Source: Diphasiastrum complanatum (Eukaryota; Streptophyta; Lycopodiopsida; Lycopodiales; Lycopodiaceae). Taken from it: DNA of 64,000 nt. Below, one piece after another: positions 46,486-58,340 of the stretch. The notes beneath the pieces were generated by a model that searched no databases, was not told the DNA's origin, and saw nothing but the letters and a program-made list of their open reading frames with translations. The stretch covers positions 37,907,460 through 37,971,459 of the forward strand of contig CM055096.1 in assembly GCA_029204225.1 (NCBI GenBank), given 5' to 3'. The number at the start of each line of letters is the position of its first letter. The first letter of the stretch is position 1. The translations under genes and the position numbers were made by a program.

Positions 46486-47456
46486 GGGTGAGCATCTCGA
46501 ATGCAACCAGTTCAACAACCTATGATGCATGTTTGAAGGGTAAGATGTCAAGTATTCCTTTTGTCAAAGACTCCTACAAAAGTACAATGATTCTGGAGCT
46601 TGTACATTCTGACATTTGTGGACCTTTCAACGTGATCTCGGTAGGAGGCTCAAAGTATTATATAACCTTTATTGATGATTACAGTAAGTTTGCTAGAGTC
46701 TACTTTATTCACAATAAATCATAAGCATTTCACAAATTCACAGAGTATGTGAATTGGGTAGATAGATGCACTGGTAATAAAATGAAGCAGATCAAAATAG
46801 ATCGAGGTGGAGAATACATCTCGAATCGATTCACTGACTTCTGCAATGATCGTGTCATTCACATAAGAACTACATCTTACACACTACAGCACAACGATGT
46901 TGCACAAAGAAAGAACAGGACTCTAATGGAAGCTGCTAGGTGCAAGATGGCCTATTCAAAGGCTCCAAGAGTGCTGTGGGCTGAAGCAATAGCTATAGCT
47001 GCTTACATTTAGAATAGGACAGGAAAGTCTGGTGTTCCTCACATGACACCACACAAATTATGGTGGGGTAGAAAACCCAATTTGACTCACATCCATATCT
47101 TTGGTTGTGCAGCTTATGCACATGTTCCTGATAAGCTTCGAAAGAAGATTGATGAGAAAGCAGAATTGGGATATCTTGTAGGATATGACAATCATTCATC
47201 ATACTACAGAGTCTACATGCTAGAGACAAACATAGTGAAGACAGTTAGAGACGTCAAATTTGATGAGAGCAGAACAATGGCCCGCAATGATCATGTCAAT
47301 TATGAAGTCCTTGGAAGACAATACTATGATCTACCAACTGTGACAGAGAGAGCAGAGGACGAACACTCAGACAAAGATGTTCGAGTTACACCTCATTCGA
47401 GTGATGATTCAGACGAAGAAAGATTCGCAAGCCAGCTACTACTACAATACATGTAA
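46486..47456 (+). pseudogene. Copia D integrase
   Basis: The catalytic Asp in LVHSDICGPF and Asp in KIDRGGEY are present, but the third catalytic residue is changed: NDVAQRKNRTLMEAAR carries Gln where Glu is expected (NGVAERKNRT). The downstream block NLTHIHIFGCAAYAHVP is intact. Interrupted by TAA at 46,722 and TAG near 47,010. The last frame ends in an Asp/Ser-rich tail at 47,456. Confidence 0.85.
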
Positions 47457-47629
47457 ACCGAAATGGTTCCAAACCTAGCAGAGCATACAAAGGCAAAGGC
47501 ATTGCAGTTCCTGAAGGATCTCCTAGAAGATTGACAAGAGAATGAAGAGCGCCAGCAAGATTTGTGTCAGGCAGCTCAGCTTCTACATTAGAGGAGTTTT
47601 GTAGATTCAGCGGAGAACCACAAACGTTA

Positions 47630-48370
47630 AAGAAAGTGATTGAATGTCCAGAGAAGGACAAACGGATCCAAGCCATGAACGAGGAGATGGAATCCATGAG
47701 GAAGAATCAGGTATGGATGTTGTAGCCATTACTACATAAGCGAAAGACTGTAAAATGCAAGTGGGTATACAAGATGAAGTACGGAACGAATGGAGATATA
47801 TCTAAATATAAGGCAAGACTTGTAGCGAAGGAGTTTTCTCAGAGATATAGTATTGACTATGCTGAGACCTTCTCTCCTGTCATGAAACATTTGTCCCTAC
47901 GTTTACTGTTTGCATATGCAGCTGCTTATGATCTCAGAATTCACATCATGGACGAAAAGATAGCGTTCTTGCATGGCAAGCTAGACAAGGAAGTCTACAT
48001 GGATCAACCTCCAGGCTACTATTCAAACTCACTTCCTACTTATGCATGCATAATGCATAGGAGTATCTACCGTCTGAAGCATTCAGCGTGACAATAGTAT
48101 AAAAAGAAAGATCAAGCCCTGAAGTCGTCCAGATTCAAGCCACTAGTTGTTGATTCTAATATTTATGTAAGAATTACAAATGGGCAGATCATCATTGTAG
48201 CTGTGTATGTGGACGACACTCTGATACTGTGCAAGAGTGAGGAGCTTATTGGTAAAGTGAAGTATGATATCTCGAAACATTCCGAGATTGAAAACCTGGG
48301 AGAAGCCAAATGTTATCTTGGCTTACAAATTGACCAGGACTATAAGGGAGGTAAGTTGTACCTTCACTAG
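47630..48370 (+). pseudogene. Copia D reverse transcriptase
   Basis: VKCKWVYKMKYGTNG, SKYKARLVAKEFSQ and AETFSPVMKHLSLRLL mark the RT entry. The catalytic YVDD box is intact near 48,208 (VAVYVDDTLIL). A TAG near 47,722 and a TGA near 48,090 break the frame. GEAKCYLGLQID closes the domain. Confidence 0.85.
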
Positions 48371-48379
48371 TCCAGTTAT

Positions 48380-49160
48380 ACCAAGAAAATCCTAGAAGAT
48401 TTCAGGACGCTGACTTGCAAAAGAGAAAATACTCTGATGCTTGCAGGAACAGTCCTGACGAATGAAGACTGTTTGAAGGCTGAAGAAAAAAGAGAGTTAA
48501 TGTAGGTTACACCATACAAGAAGTTGATCGAATTGTTGATGTACCTTTCAGATAACACACGTCCTGACATCACTTATGTTGTGTTCAGGATGAGCCAATT
48601 CTATACAAATCCAGGACCAACTCATTGGAAGATTGCGAAACAAATTTTGCAATACCTCCAAGTTGTGTTATTCTCATGATGCAGGGTTCTAGACGCTTTC
48701 CTACAGTGATGCTAGCTGGGCATCTCTCAAGGATGACTGCAAAAGTGTCTCAGGAGGATGCACCATCACGTCAGGAGCAACAATTCTCTGGGTCAGCAAG
48801 AAACAGACCATTGTGGCTCAGTCATCCTACGAAGCAGAGTATGCAGCAATAGCAAAGATGGCTAATGAAATCATTTGGCTCAAACAGTTCCTCAACAAAC
48901 TAGGCGAAACAGCAAATGAGCCTCTGATTTTGCAGATGGACAGTACATTTGCGATACATCTGACAAAGGATCATGTGTTTCACTCAAGGACAAAACACAT
49001 CTCAATCAAGTATCACTTGATAAGGGATCTGATCGGGAAGAAGATGTTGTAGACTATCTTCATTGGAACAAAGGAGATGGTGGCTAACATTTTCACAAAG
49101 GCTTTAGACAAAGGTCTGTTTGAGAAACAGAGGATCAGTCTTGGAGTCATCAAGCTACCA
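48380..49160 (+). pseudogene. Copia D RNase H region
   Basis: The connection block (a PYKKLIELLMYLSDNTRPD frame near 48,510-48,570) is followed by RNase H in other frames. The last part (AQSSYEAEYAAIAKMANEIIW at 48,813, then HSRTKHISIKYHLIRDLI) is clear. A TAG at 49,050-49,052 ends it. Sequence to about 49,160 still resembles the usual copia C-terminal tail. Confidence 0.8.
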
Positions 49161-49209
49161 CGCTTTGAGAGGGAGCTAAAAAAACATAACGTTTCTATTC
49201 CCAAAGCTC

Positions 49210-49990
49210 TGTTAGCTTTCAGCCCTCAGTCTGACAAAAAGACATGAAGTGAAAAAGTTCGCGAACATCACGAGAAGACACAAAGCAAAAATATTCGTGA
49301 ACACCCTGACGAAGAGACACGAACGTGAAAAGTTCACAAAAGAAAATTATTCGTGATACAGCAGGAGAAAGTCAGACGATGCGAAAGTCAAACAGCTCAA
49401 AGTGACACAAAAATCTTCGCAACACTTTTTGACCTTCACGCTCCAAAGGATCAAAAAGATCATGCAAGTACCATGAAGTACAAAATCCTGATCTGATATG
49501 ATGACGTCAGTGAGAGAGTGCTTTTAATCCATGATTAGTTATAGATTGTTTAGTCTATCTGATCTGGTGTGCTACTCTGAATGTATAAGATACATACAGC
49601 AGCAAATAGACAATACACAGAACACAGAATAGGAGTCCACCTTCGAGCGAGACAAGTTTTGTGAGTAGAATTCACAGAGATCTAAGAAGTCCGCTAGTAA
49701 GCGAGACATTACTCGTGGGAGAACATCGCCTCTCTTACACCAACGCGTTGTGTGGGTCTATCATACAGCGCTCAAAAAGCAAGAGGATCAATGGATGATA
49801 TTATAGCTATTACGCACATATCACTCTTAATTTTGTCTGATCTTGAATGAACTATTGTCTGCTATCACTTTGTGTATCTTACTCACTTGTTTTATCTATT
49901 TTGCATACTAGTTCAGTATTGGTGAATGCTATATTAGTCTAAAATGTAGGTCAACAATGTCTGTCTACATTCTGGAGGACTGTAGGAATG
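49210..49990 (+). repeat. Copia D 3' LTR (right edge uncertain)
   Basis: Starts TGTTAGCTTT shortly after a purine-rich stretch (GAGAGGGAGCTAAAAAAA, about 49,167). A TATA-like TATAAGATACAT lies near 49,586, followed by a repeat-rich leader. From 49,728 the sequence equals 4,497 onward. The right end is unclear because the copia E LTR follows within the shared repeat. Confidence 0.5.
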
Positions 49991-51212
49991 ATACAGCCAA
50001 TAGTGACTAGCAATCATATCTAAGATCCATCCAAATTGTTCTCTGTTCACAATTAAAAGTTTCATCTCGTTTCATTTCATTTTGTCCAGTTTCGTTTCGT
50101 TTCGTTTCATTTCGTTTCAGAGTCTGATTGATATCTGTAGTTCGCATTTTTCAGGTCATTCTTCGTATCACTTTTTGTAGATTTATACACAAAGTGAAAC
50201 ACTGTAATACTAACCTAAATAGATTTTGCATGAAAATCTTGCGAAGACGCCATATTTTCTTACAAATGAAACTTCCTTTGGAGACTAGTAATAGAAGTTT
50301 TTCGAGTCTAGTTTTTGCCACACCAGTAATAGCATCAAAAGCTTTGCTAATCACACAATACTTATATTATGAAACAAATACTCTGCTTATGTTTAAGTAA
50401 AGAATGAATGAATGAAACCCATACATGAACTCTGCGAAGGTGATTTTCAGAAAGCATACCTGCGTACTTCGAATCCAATAATGGAATCGGGATGCAACCG
50501 CATAGTAGGAATATCTGTGTAAAGCAAGAGACATATAGCATTTGCTTACTATTGCATATCATTTACCATAAATCACACCTCATGTGGTAATCATAGAACC
50601 ATACAAAATATGGCAGCTCGCTGGCATTCAACCATGCGTCCATTCAATCATTGAAAAGGCAGGCACATGTATAAAGAATAGTGTGGTCATCATTGCCCTA
50701 TCAATGATGGAGTGGCCTCATAGCTACATAAACAGAGGTTCGATGATTCACGTGTAATTATAGTAAGGCAATCACTGCTCCAACGAGTTTGCTCATTATC
50801 CCAAATGCATATCAATCAAGCCACATATGCAATACGTTGCATAGATCAATAGCGCGCTGTCAGCACCCTCTCAGCATGCGATTTCATTCCATATTTGCTA
50901 CATAACGTACACCACTCAAGCCCAAAAAATTCTAACTTTTGGATATCAAAAAATCTCAGGATTTTTTTGAGTCAATACATTATCAAAAAATTCTACAAAA
51001 TGCGAGTCGAGTTTTTGCTATAATAATTTTTTGAGCCTTTCTTTTTTTGTGGTTTTTTTTTGTTTCAAAGATAGGTATAAACAGGGGATTTTCAGAATGC
51101 TCATTAATTGATGGAATTGGGCTTGAGCATGTATTCCAACACTCCCCCTTAATGTGGATCCTGGAAAATTTTGATCTTCAAATACATCTGAGACGATGCT
51201 CCTTTGTTAGAG
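49728..51212 (+). repeat. Composite copia LTR repeat, copy 2
   Basis: Matches 4,497-5,996 throughout with scattered substitutions and small indels. At its right end, read on the minus strand, TGTTGGAATAC (51,131-51,141) preceded by TTAAGGGGGAG (51,142-51,152) marks the start of the copia E 3' LTR. Confidence 0.8.
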
Positions 51213-53155
51213 CCTTGGTGAAGTAATCTGTAACTTTGTCCTACAGTAAACCAAAGAAATTTCCTTGCTTTGCACTTTCTCTCTGAGATAGTGATATCGG
51301 ATTTCGATATGCTTACTTCAAGAGTGGAATCTCGGATTCAGAGATAGTGCAATGGCACTTTGATTGTCACAATAGAGGGTCGTTGGATGTGATTGGATAA
51401 TTTTGATATCTGCAAGTAGGTTCCTCAACCAAATTGCCTCCTTGTTAGCATTTTTGGCAGATATGTATTCCGATTATGTGGAGGATAATGCTACTGAGGT
51501 ATGTTTCCGGCTGTTACAAGAAATTGGACCTTGATTGAAAAAGAACACAAATCCAAAGGTCAATTTTCTTGTGTCAATATCTCCTGCCCAATCTGCATCT
51601 GTGTAGCCCTCTAGAATGTTGGCAGATTGGCTGCCTCCATAGCAAATACTGAGGTGTTTTGTAGCTTGCACATACTTTGTGACTTTTATGAGAGCCTTCC
51701 AATGGACTGGACTTAGATTTGAAAGAAATTGGCTGAGAGAGCTGATTGGGTATACAAGGTTGGGTCGAGTGTAGAGCATACATACATCAATGGACCAATT
51801 ATGGAGTGAAATGGATACTACTTCATTTCCTCCTTCTCTAACTCGGATTTTGGACATTGCTCCTTTAACAGCTTCAAAACAAGGTCGAGTGGGAAGTGGC
51901 TCGGTTTACACTCGACCATTCCATATTTCTTCAACATATTGGTGAGGTATCTCTGTTGGCTGATGAAAATCTGCCTACTAGGTCGAATTCAGAAAATCTG
52001 AATTCCGAGACAATAGTGAGTAGGACCCATATCTGTCATCTCGTATTCCTATGCTAACATGTATTTGGTATCCTTCAACAAATTCAGATTATTACTGAAC
52101 AGTAAATTATCAACAACATACAAAGTAATGATGATGAAGGAATTTGAGACAGACTTAAAATAAACATTTGAGTCTGCCGAGTTTGGAATGAAACCATTCT
52201 CGATTAGAAATGTATTAATTTTCTGAAATCATACTTTTAAAGACTGTTTCAGATCATACAAAGCTTTGTGAATTCTACACACTAGGTGATCCTTATCCTT
52301 TATCTCATATGCTTCTGGCTGGGACACGTAGATCTCCTCTTCAATGGTGCCATTGAGGAATGCAGTTTGGACGTCCATTTGGTGAACTTCGAGGTCGGCT
52401 ACAGCTGAACTACATAGAAAAGAAGTAAACGAATTGAAGCATGCTTTACCATTGGACTGAAGATTTCTGAATAATCCAAATGTGGAATCTTGAAGAAGCC
52501 TTTGGTTACCAATCTGGCTTTGTATCGATTTATTCTCCCTTTAGCATCATACTTCACTTTGAACAACCACTTGCATGGGATCGGATTTCGATCATTTGGT
52601 AGCTCAGTTACAGTCCACATATGGTTCTCAATCAAAGAATCGAATTCTACATCCATGGCTGCTTTCAATTGGTCAGCATTAGGCGTTGACATTGCCTCAT
52701 GATTTGTGTTTGGTTCCTGTACAAAATAACAGACCGGATCCTCCATGAATCGGGAGGAGGCTGTTTGGATCGACTCGATCTTCTGGATTGAAGTTCGATC
52801 CTTTGATGTTGTTCGATATGTTGAGGTTCCGACTCGTTTTTCAACTCAGTATCGATTTTTTGATTTTCAATCCCTGAGCTATTTTCGATACTTGTTTCAA
52901 TTTGATTTTTTGATCCTAGGATCGAATTTTGACTGTTCGATTCTTAGGTCGGATTTGTCTGGAGTTTTTTTCTTATGGTCAAAAAATTGGTCTTCCATGA
53001 ATATGACATCCCTACTCATGAAGGCCTTTTGATTTTTCAAGTTGTAGAGATTGTATGCCTTGTGATCTGGAGAGTAGCCAATGAAAATTGATTTTCTGCT
53101 TTTGTCATTCAACTTCTTTCTCAAATCTTCTGGACGACTTCGTCAGCAGTTTTTT
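51213..53155 (-). pseudogene. Copia E 3' half: integrase end, RT and RNase H
   Basis: On the minus strand: the integrase C-terminal block (KSIFIGYSPDHKAYNLYN, 53,124-52,897), RT entry (CKWLFKVKYDAKGRINRYKA, DYSEIFSPMVKHASIRLL, 52,746-52,399) running on with breaks through the MDVQTAFLNG block near 52,380, then RNase H (GYTDADWAGDIDTRK, 51,857-51,474). The YVDD region near 52,120 is damaged. The element is 5' truncated at about 53,155, where unrelated DNA begins. A deleted relative lies at 4.5-6.15 kb. Confidence 0.82.
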
Positions 53156-53303
53156 ATTTTCCCTTGAATTCACAAGAGATGGCCAATCAACATTTATGCA
53201 CTGCTATGGAATTTACACCGTAACATAAATGTAATTCTCAATTTGAATTGAAAAAAACAATTCCAATTGCGAGCACCATGTCAATGCAAGAACACTTCGC
53301 AAT

Positions 53304-53755
53304 GTCTTCATCCAACTCATCTAAGAAAACAAGAGGGTGTGGAGAGAGGGGTGTATCAAGAATGGTAGGTGTTGGTTCAACAAACAAGGAGTCATTTTCT
53401 TTTTCAAGGCAATCAAAGACTTTTCTTATATTTTGGTTAAAAAATCTCTCTTCCTCCTCATATATATCAATAAGACTAGCAAGATCAGTAGCAAAATTTT
53501 CCACAGTACCCAAAGGGTCAATACAATTTTTACCATAATCCATTTAGATTTTTACACAATGTAAGGTATTTAAGAGATCAATCATACATAGCACTTTATC
53601 TTCTGGTCTAGCGGCACTGCAGGTGGCACGATTTCAACAATAAAACTATGCAAGATCACAGCTCTTTTCATACAACAGATCAAAGTTTGTATGAATTGAT
53701 TAGGGGGAGGAAGGGGTTCCCCATAACCAAGATCAACATCATCTTGAAACCAACC
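53304..53755 (-). pseudogene. Unknown gene fragment, copy 2
   Basis: Same protein as 35,410-35,865 (EEEERFFNQN, FLDELDED) with a TAA where copy 1 has Tyr just before MDYGK (53,541-53,543). It breaks off after DELDED and so lacks the C-terminal half that copy 1 keeps. Confidence 0.55.
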
Positions 53756-54974
53756 TGAGGACTAAACCATGAAAAAAACCTTTGTTAGCCTATGAATCCA
53801 TGTAAGGTAAAGGTTTGATATTGTCCCGACCAAAGGATAGTCGGATTTACACCTCAAGGATGCACAGAGAGAGATTAACGAAACACAGCTCCTCTTGCCA
53901 AACCAAGACCAAACATTTTAAAACCTTTATTCATAATCCAACAAGGTAGAATATAGTTGAAAGCATACAATACTTCAAAGAAAGAAAGCACCGTATAGCG
54001 AAACAAATTTCAAGACATCCAGCTGGTACCTACCACCATCCCACCGCACAAGTTAGCACAATGAGGAAGACAGGTGTCAAAGTTGAATGTCAGTTGTTAT
54101 CCATGTCCAAAATAAGTTTAGTAGCTTAACAGCTTAAAAATATTTGATAATACAATGTAGTCCAATCTTTCCTATGTTCATTTAATTATTAGTGATAGGC
54201 TTTCCCATATTATCACCGTATCAGGGCATTTCGCCATTCTGATCAGTCTTATGGTACTGGTCCATATCAATTTATATAGTAAACACCTATGTATTGAAAA
54301 AATAGTAGCATTATAGATATAATAGACATAGTACCATTTTCGATAAGACCTTGCTAATCGCCAATGAGTTGTGGGATGTTGTCATAGGTACAGAAGTAAA
54401 GCTTGAAGACAACACAAAGACTCATCAAGTTCTTTGTTCTGTCGACCATCCTGATCGTGGACGCACCTGTGCTTACACTGTGGGCAGCACTTTGCACAAC
54501 AGTTGTCTTGATAAACCCCAAACAATGGCCATTTCCTTGAGACTCACATAGCTGACTGGCCAGTTGGATCACATGTTGCGCAGGCATCCCAAAGGGAGCC
54601 CGGAAACATGACTTAGCTTCTCAGCCTTCAACTCTTGCCATCCAGACCCACTTGACATACAGGCAGCCAACTTGCCAACAACGATCAGACTCAACCAACT
54701 TGAAGTTTGGAAACCAACATTGAGATCCAACTTGGCGCCATGCCAGATCGGGGGTCCCGATGTGGGAGACTTCCCTCCAAGCAAGCCGCCAAACTTAACT
54801 AACTCGAAGTTTCGTTACAAATGAGTAATGTCCATTCCAAGCAAGTTGTCTGACTTACATCAGACTTAAACCCACTCAAAGCTTCGTCACAAGCGCTGGA
54901 AGCCAACTTGGCACCACGCCAGACTAGACAGCCATAAACAGGTAACTTCCACCTAGGCAAGCCATCCAACTCAA
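53304..54974 (-). repeat. Mosaic duplicated unit, right copy, first part
   Basis: Reverse complement of 34,190-35,865. It holds a second copy of the unknown gene fragment (53,538-53,304 open on the minus strand, 53,755-53,540 upstream exon) and a copia gag fragment (54,351-54,551, plus strand). At 53,304 the match to the gene fragment ends inside a codon run (after DELDED). It is interrupted at 54,974 by copia F and resumes at 60,422. Confidence 0.85.
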
Positions 54975-55574
54975 TGTCACGGAAGTATTTTTTTTTTTCT
55001 TTGTTTTGTGTTCGTCCTCTCTTCTAATTTGTGAACAATTTTTTGTCTTGCTTGTTGGCGGATTGACTCTCTGCTCTTTCGCTGTGTTCTGCTCGTTGGC
55101 AGACTTTCATGCACAGCTATGGTATTTTTGCTTTCTTACTCTATTCGCTACGTCTCTCTCTGTTTCTTACAGATCTTTGTATTCACTATCTCTCTTCTTT
55201 TTGTTATGATCCAGAGAGAATCATTTATACCTCCACTGTGTGGAGTTTACAAGATAGTTAAACGTAGAATCACAAGACTAGTTAACGCTAATCAACTAGT
55301 TAGTTAGTTCTGTCATTGCTATTCGTTTCAGCTGGGCATGAAGCCCGTTGAGCTGCCAACTGGCAGCCCAAAGGATTTCACTTCGTTTGTTTTCATTCTT
55401 TTTGTTGTTTTTGTTTTGCGTCCCTTTTGCGGTTTGTGGTCTTGGAGGTGTGTTTACGATTCGAGATTGATTCGTGAATCATTCGTGCTTCGAGTCAAAG
55501 ACACGTTGTTCTCGTTCGACCTTCGTGTCTTGTTCGTGCTGCGACAAAGTTGAAAGAGTTCACCATTTCTTACA
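54975..55574 (-). repeat. Copia F 3' LTR
   Basis: 600 bases. On the minus strand it starts TGTAAGAAATGG right after a GGTTCAAGAGGGAG polypurine tract (55,575-55,588). It lacks about 160 bases present in the 5' LTR and carries about 37 bases that the 5' LTR lacks. Confidence 0.88.
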
Positions 55575-55728
55575 CTCCCTCTTGAACCTTGCAGCTTTGT
55601 TCATTCAATCCAATTGCCTCTCTTTGCTTGGTAAAGAGTGGCTTGTCGAGTGGTTTCGTGAGGAGATCTGCAATCATACTTTCTGATTTTATGAACTGGA
55701 CCTGGAGCTCTCCTTTCGAGATCAAATC

Positions 55729-56389
55729 TCAAATGTGATGGTACTTCAAATGAATGTTCTTCATCTTTGAATGGAAGATAGGATCCTGGGACAGATAGAT
55801 GGCACTCAGGGAGTCCATCATCATGCTTGGCCCCTCTTGTGGTATTTCGATTGCCTCCAGCATCATCCGCAGCCACACTACCTCATTTGCCACTTTCAAG
55901 GCTGCGACATACTCAACTTCGCAAGAGGATTGAGCTACCAAGGTTTGCTTTTTGCATATCCAGCTGATTGCAGCTCCGCACTCCATTGTACATCCTCCAG
56001 TAATGGACTTGTTGTCATCCTTGCAGCTTGCCCAGCTCGCATCAATATAGTGATGCAACTCGAATCATTTCTGCTCATTTCTAGCTTTGTAGGTTAATCC
56101 AATATTCTGGGTACCCTTCAGATATTGTAGGATTCGTTTGGCCATTTGCCAATGTGCTAGACCAGGATTGGAACAAAATTGGCTCAATGTGTAAACAGAG
56201 AAGGCCAGATCTGGTTTGGTACAAATTGTCATGTACATTGTCAGACTCCCGATTAAGTTCTGATAGGGTATCTGCCATCTTCTGTTCTTCCTCTTCTGTT
56301 TTTGGGCAATCCTTTTTCGTGAGCTTGGCTCCAACTATCATTGGTGTGGCTTTTTCTGTGCAGTCCATCAAGTGGTACTGCTTCAACAC
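55729..56389 (-). pseudogene. Copia F RNase H and connection
   Basis: Two overlapping frames. The connection block includes NLIGSLTMYMTICTKPDLAF and WQMAKRILQYLKGTQNIGL. RNase H reads YIDASWASCKDDNKSITGG, VAQSSCEVEYVAALKVANEV and FHSKMKNIHLKYHHI. Breaks near 56,060 and 55,729. Confidence 0.88.
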
Positions 56390-56407
56390 TTTTCTAGCGT
56401 ATTCTGA

Positions 56408-57103
56408 CTAACTCAAGTGCATTTCGCCATTTCTTTGATCTCTTCTGATCTCCAACCCTAGGCATTTTGTTGCTTCTCCAAGATCTGTGATTTCGTAGCT
56501 TTCAAAAATCTGACTCTTCGTGTCTTTGATCAGCATCAAGAAATTTCCTATCATCAGCGAACCATCCACAAAAATGGGCAGTATCACAAAATCCTTTCCT
56601 ACTCTTTTGATGTAGACATTACAATCTAGTTGAGTAGGGTTGAAGTCTAGAGACTTCAGAAGACCATCAAGCTTTTTGTACCAGGCTCGTGACGCTTGTT
56701 TTAGACCATAGATGCATCTTTGCAATCGACAGACATATTGTCTATTGTCGGGGTCTTCATAGCCTTCAGGTTGCTTCATGAAGATTTCCTCCTCTAGACC
56801 TTCGTGGAGAAAGGCTGTTTTCACGTCAATCTGGTGAATTTCCAGATTGTACTGTGTGGCGTATGCAAGGAGTAGCCTTATGCTTGTCATCTTCACCATG
56901 GGCAAATATGTGTCAAAATAGTCGACACCATATTTCTGCGTGTAGCCCTTTGCGACAAGCCTTGTCTTATAGCGGTCAATAGTGCCATCTGATTTTAGCT
57001 TTTTCTTGTACACCCACTTGCAGTCAACTATTTTTCTATTTTCTGGCAGTGACTCTGATGTCCATGCCTCGTTTTGCCTCATCGACTCGATCTCTTCTGA
57101 CAT
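56408..57103 (-). pseudogene. Copia F reverse transcriptase
   Basis: 231 open codons: CKWVYKKKLKSDG, RYKTRLVAKGYTQKYGVDY, IDVKTAFLHEGLEEEIFM and CIYGLKQASRAWYKKLD are all clear. The catalytic box that should read YVDD reads FVDG (about 56,573), so one of the two metal-binding Asp residues is lost and the enzyme cannot work. Confidence 0.9.
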
Positions 57104-57364
57104 TGCCTACTTCCAAAATTCTCTCTCTGGACTCTGGACAACTTCTTGGTATGTTGATGGCTCTCTTGTGAAGCTGCAGTACTCGAACTATGTGTCTTCA
57201 CTCCATTGAAGATTGTCAAAATAGCGGTCTGGAACTCTTCTTTGTCTTGTTGACCTTCGAGGTTCATTTCGTCGCTGCTCGAACATTTCTTGTTTGTGAG
57301 GTCGATCCTCTGCTTCCTGTTGCTCTAGAATCTGGGGCTCTGCATTCTGATTTGATGTATGTCC

Positions 57365-58268
57365 TCAATCTCCCTCTTGAATAGGCAGCAGTGTGAAGAT
57401 CTCATGGCCTCTTTCGTCTTTCAGTCCAGGGAATGTGGACTCGTCAAACTTCACATCTCTGCTCGAAACAACTTTCTTCGTGGTTGGATCATAGAGTCTA
57501 TACACATGTGTTCCATTCGAGTAGCCAACCATGATTGTTTGTTCGGATTTGTCATCGAACTTGTTTCTCTTTTCCTTTGGAATGTGCTTGTATGCTGCAC
57601 ATCCAAACACTCGTACGTATGACAGATCAAGCTTTGCTTGTCCACATTTCGTATGGTGTTTTGTTCTCCAACGTTGTCGTTGTAGATCTGTTCTACAGGT
57701 GTACAACGGCTGCTATTGCCTCAGCCCATGGCAATTGAGCCGTGCCATCATGCATCTGGCTCCTTCGACTAGCGTTCTATTTTTTTCTTTCTACCACACC
57801 GTTGTATTCAGGTGTGTATGCAAGAGTACACTGGTGTTCAATCCCCTGTTCTTCGCAGAATCTTGAGAATTTTGTGCTTTTGTATACACCTCCATTGTCA
57901 GATCTAAGGATCTATATCTTTTTCGAGGTGTGTCGCTTTGCAAATGCCACGAACTTCTTGAAACAATCAAATACTTCAGATTTCTTCTTCAAGTAGTAGA
58001 TCGTGGTCATTCGGCTGTAATCATCTACGAGCGTTAGAAAATATCTCGAACCTAAGAGCGAATCTGTTTTCATTGGTCCACACACATCAGAGTGGACAAG
58101 CTCAAGAACTTCTTTGGCTCTTCTTCCCTCGTGTGTGAATGGATTCCGATGTTGCTTGCCCTTTTGACAAGCTTCGCATAACTCAGCCTCTAGCCTTGAA
58201 ATCTTGAGACCTCTGCCAATGTCCTTTCTGCTCATGTCATACAGGCATCGCATGTTCAGATGATACAT
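57365..58268 (-). pseudogene. Copia F GAG-pre-integrase and integrase
   Basis: The zinc-binding region (ELCEACQKGKQHRNPF) and the core: Asp in LVHSDVCGPM, then Asp in a RSDNGG frame and Glu in NGVVERKK near 57,790, with TAG and TAA stops between. The C-terminal part QAKLDLSYVRVFGCAAYKHIP runs to 57,365. The frame shifts at least twice. Confidence 0.87.
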
Positions 58269-58340
58269 TCTTCTATGCCAGAGCTAATTTTTGTTTTCTG
58301 AAGCATTTAATATGCTTTCAGAATTGCTGATTATTTTGGC

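Larger units (their letters stand above)
44666..49209 (+). mobile_element. Copia D element body, 5' LTR missing
   Basis: Order gag, protease, integrase, RT, RNase H, as in Ty1/copia, all on the plus strand and heavily broken. A 3' LTR starts near 49,210, but no 5' LTR precedes gag. Instead, family A LTR sequence lies directly upstream. About 0.65 kb of unrelated DNA sits between protease and integrase. Confidence 0.85.
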
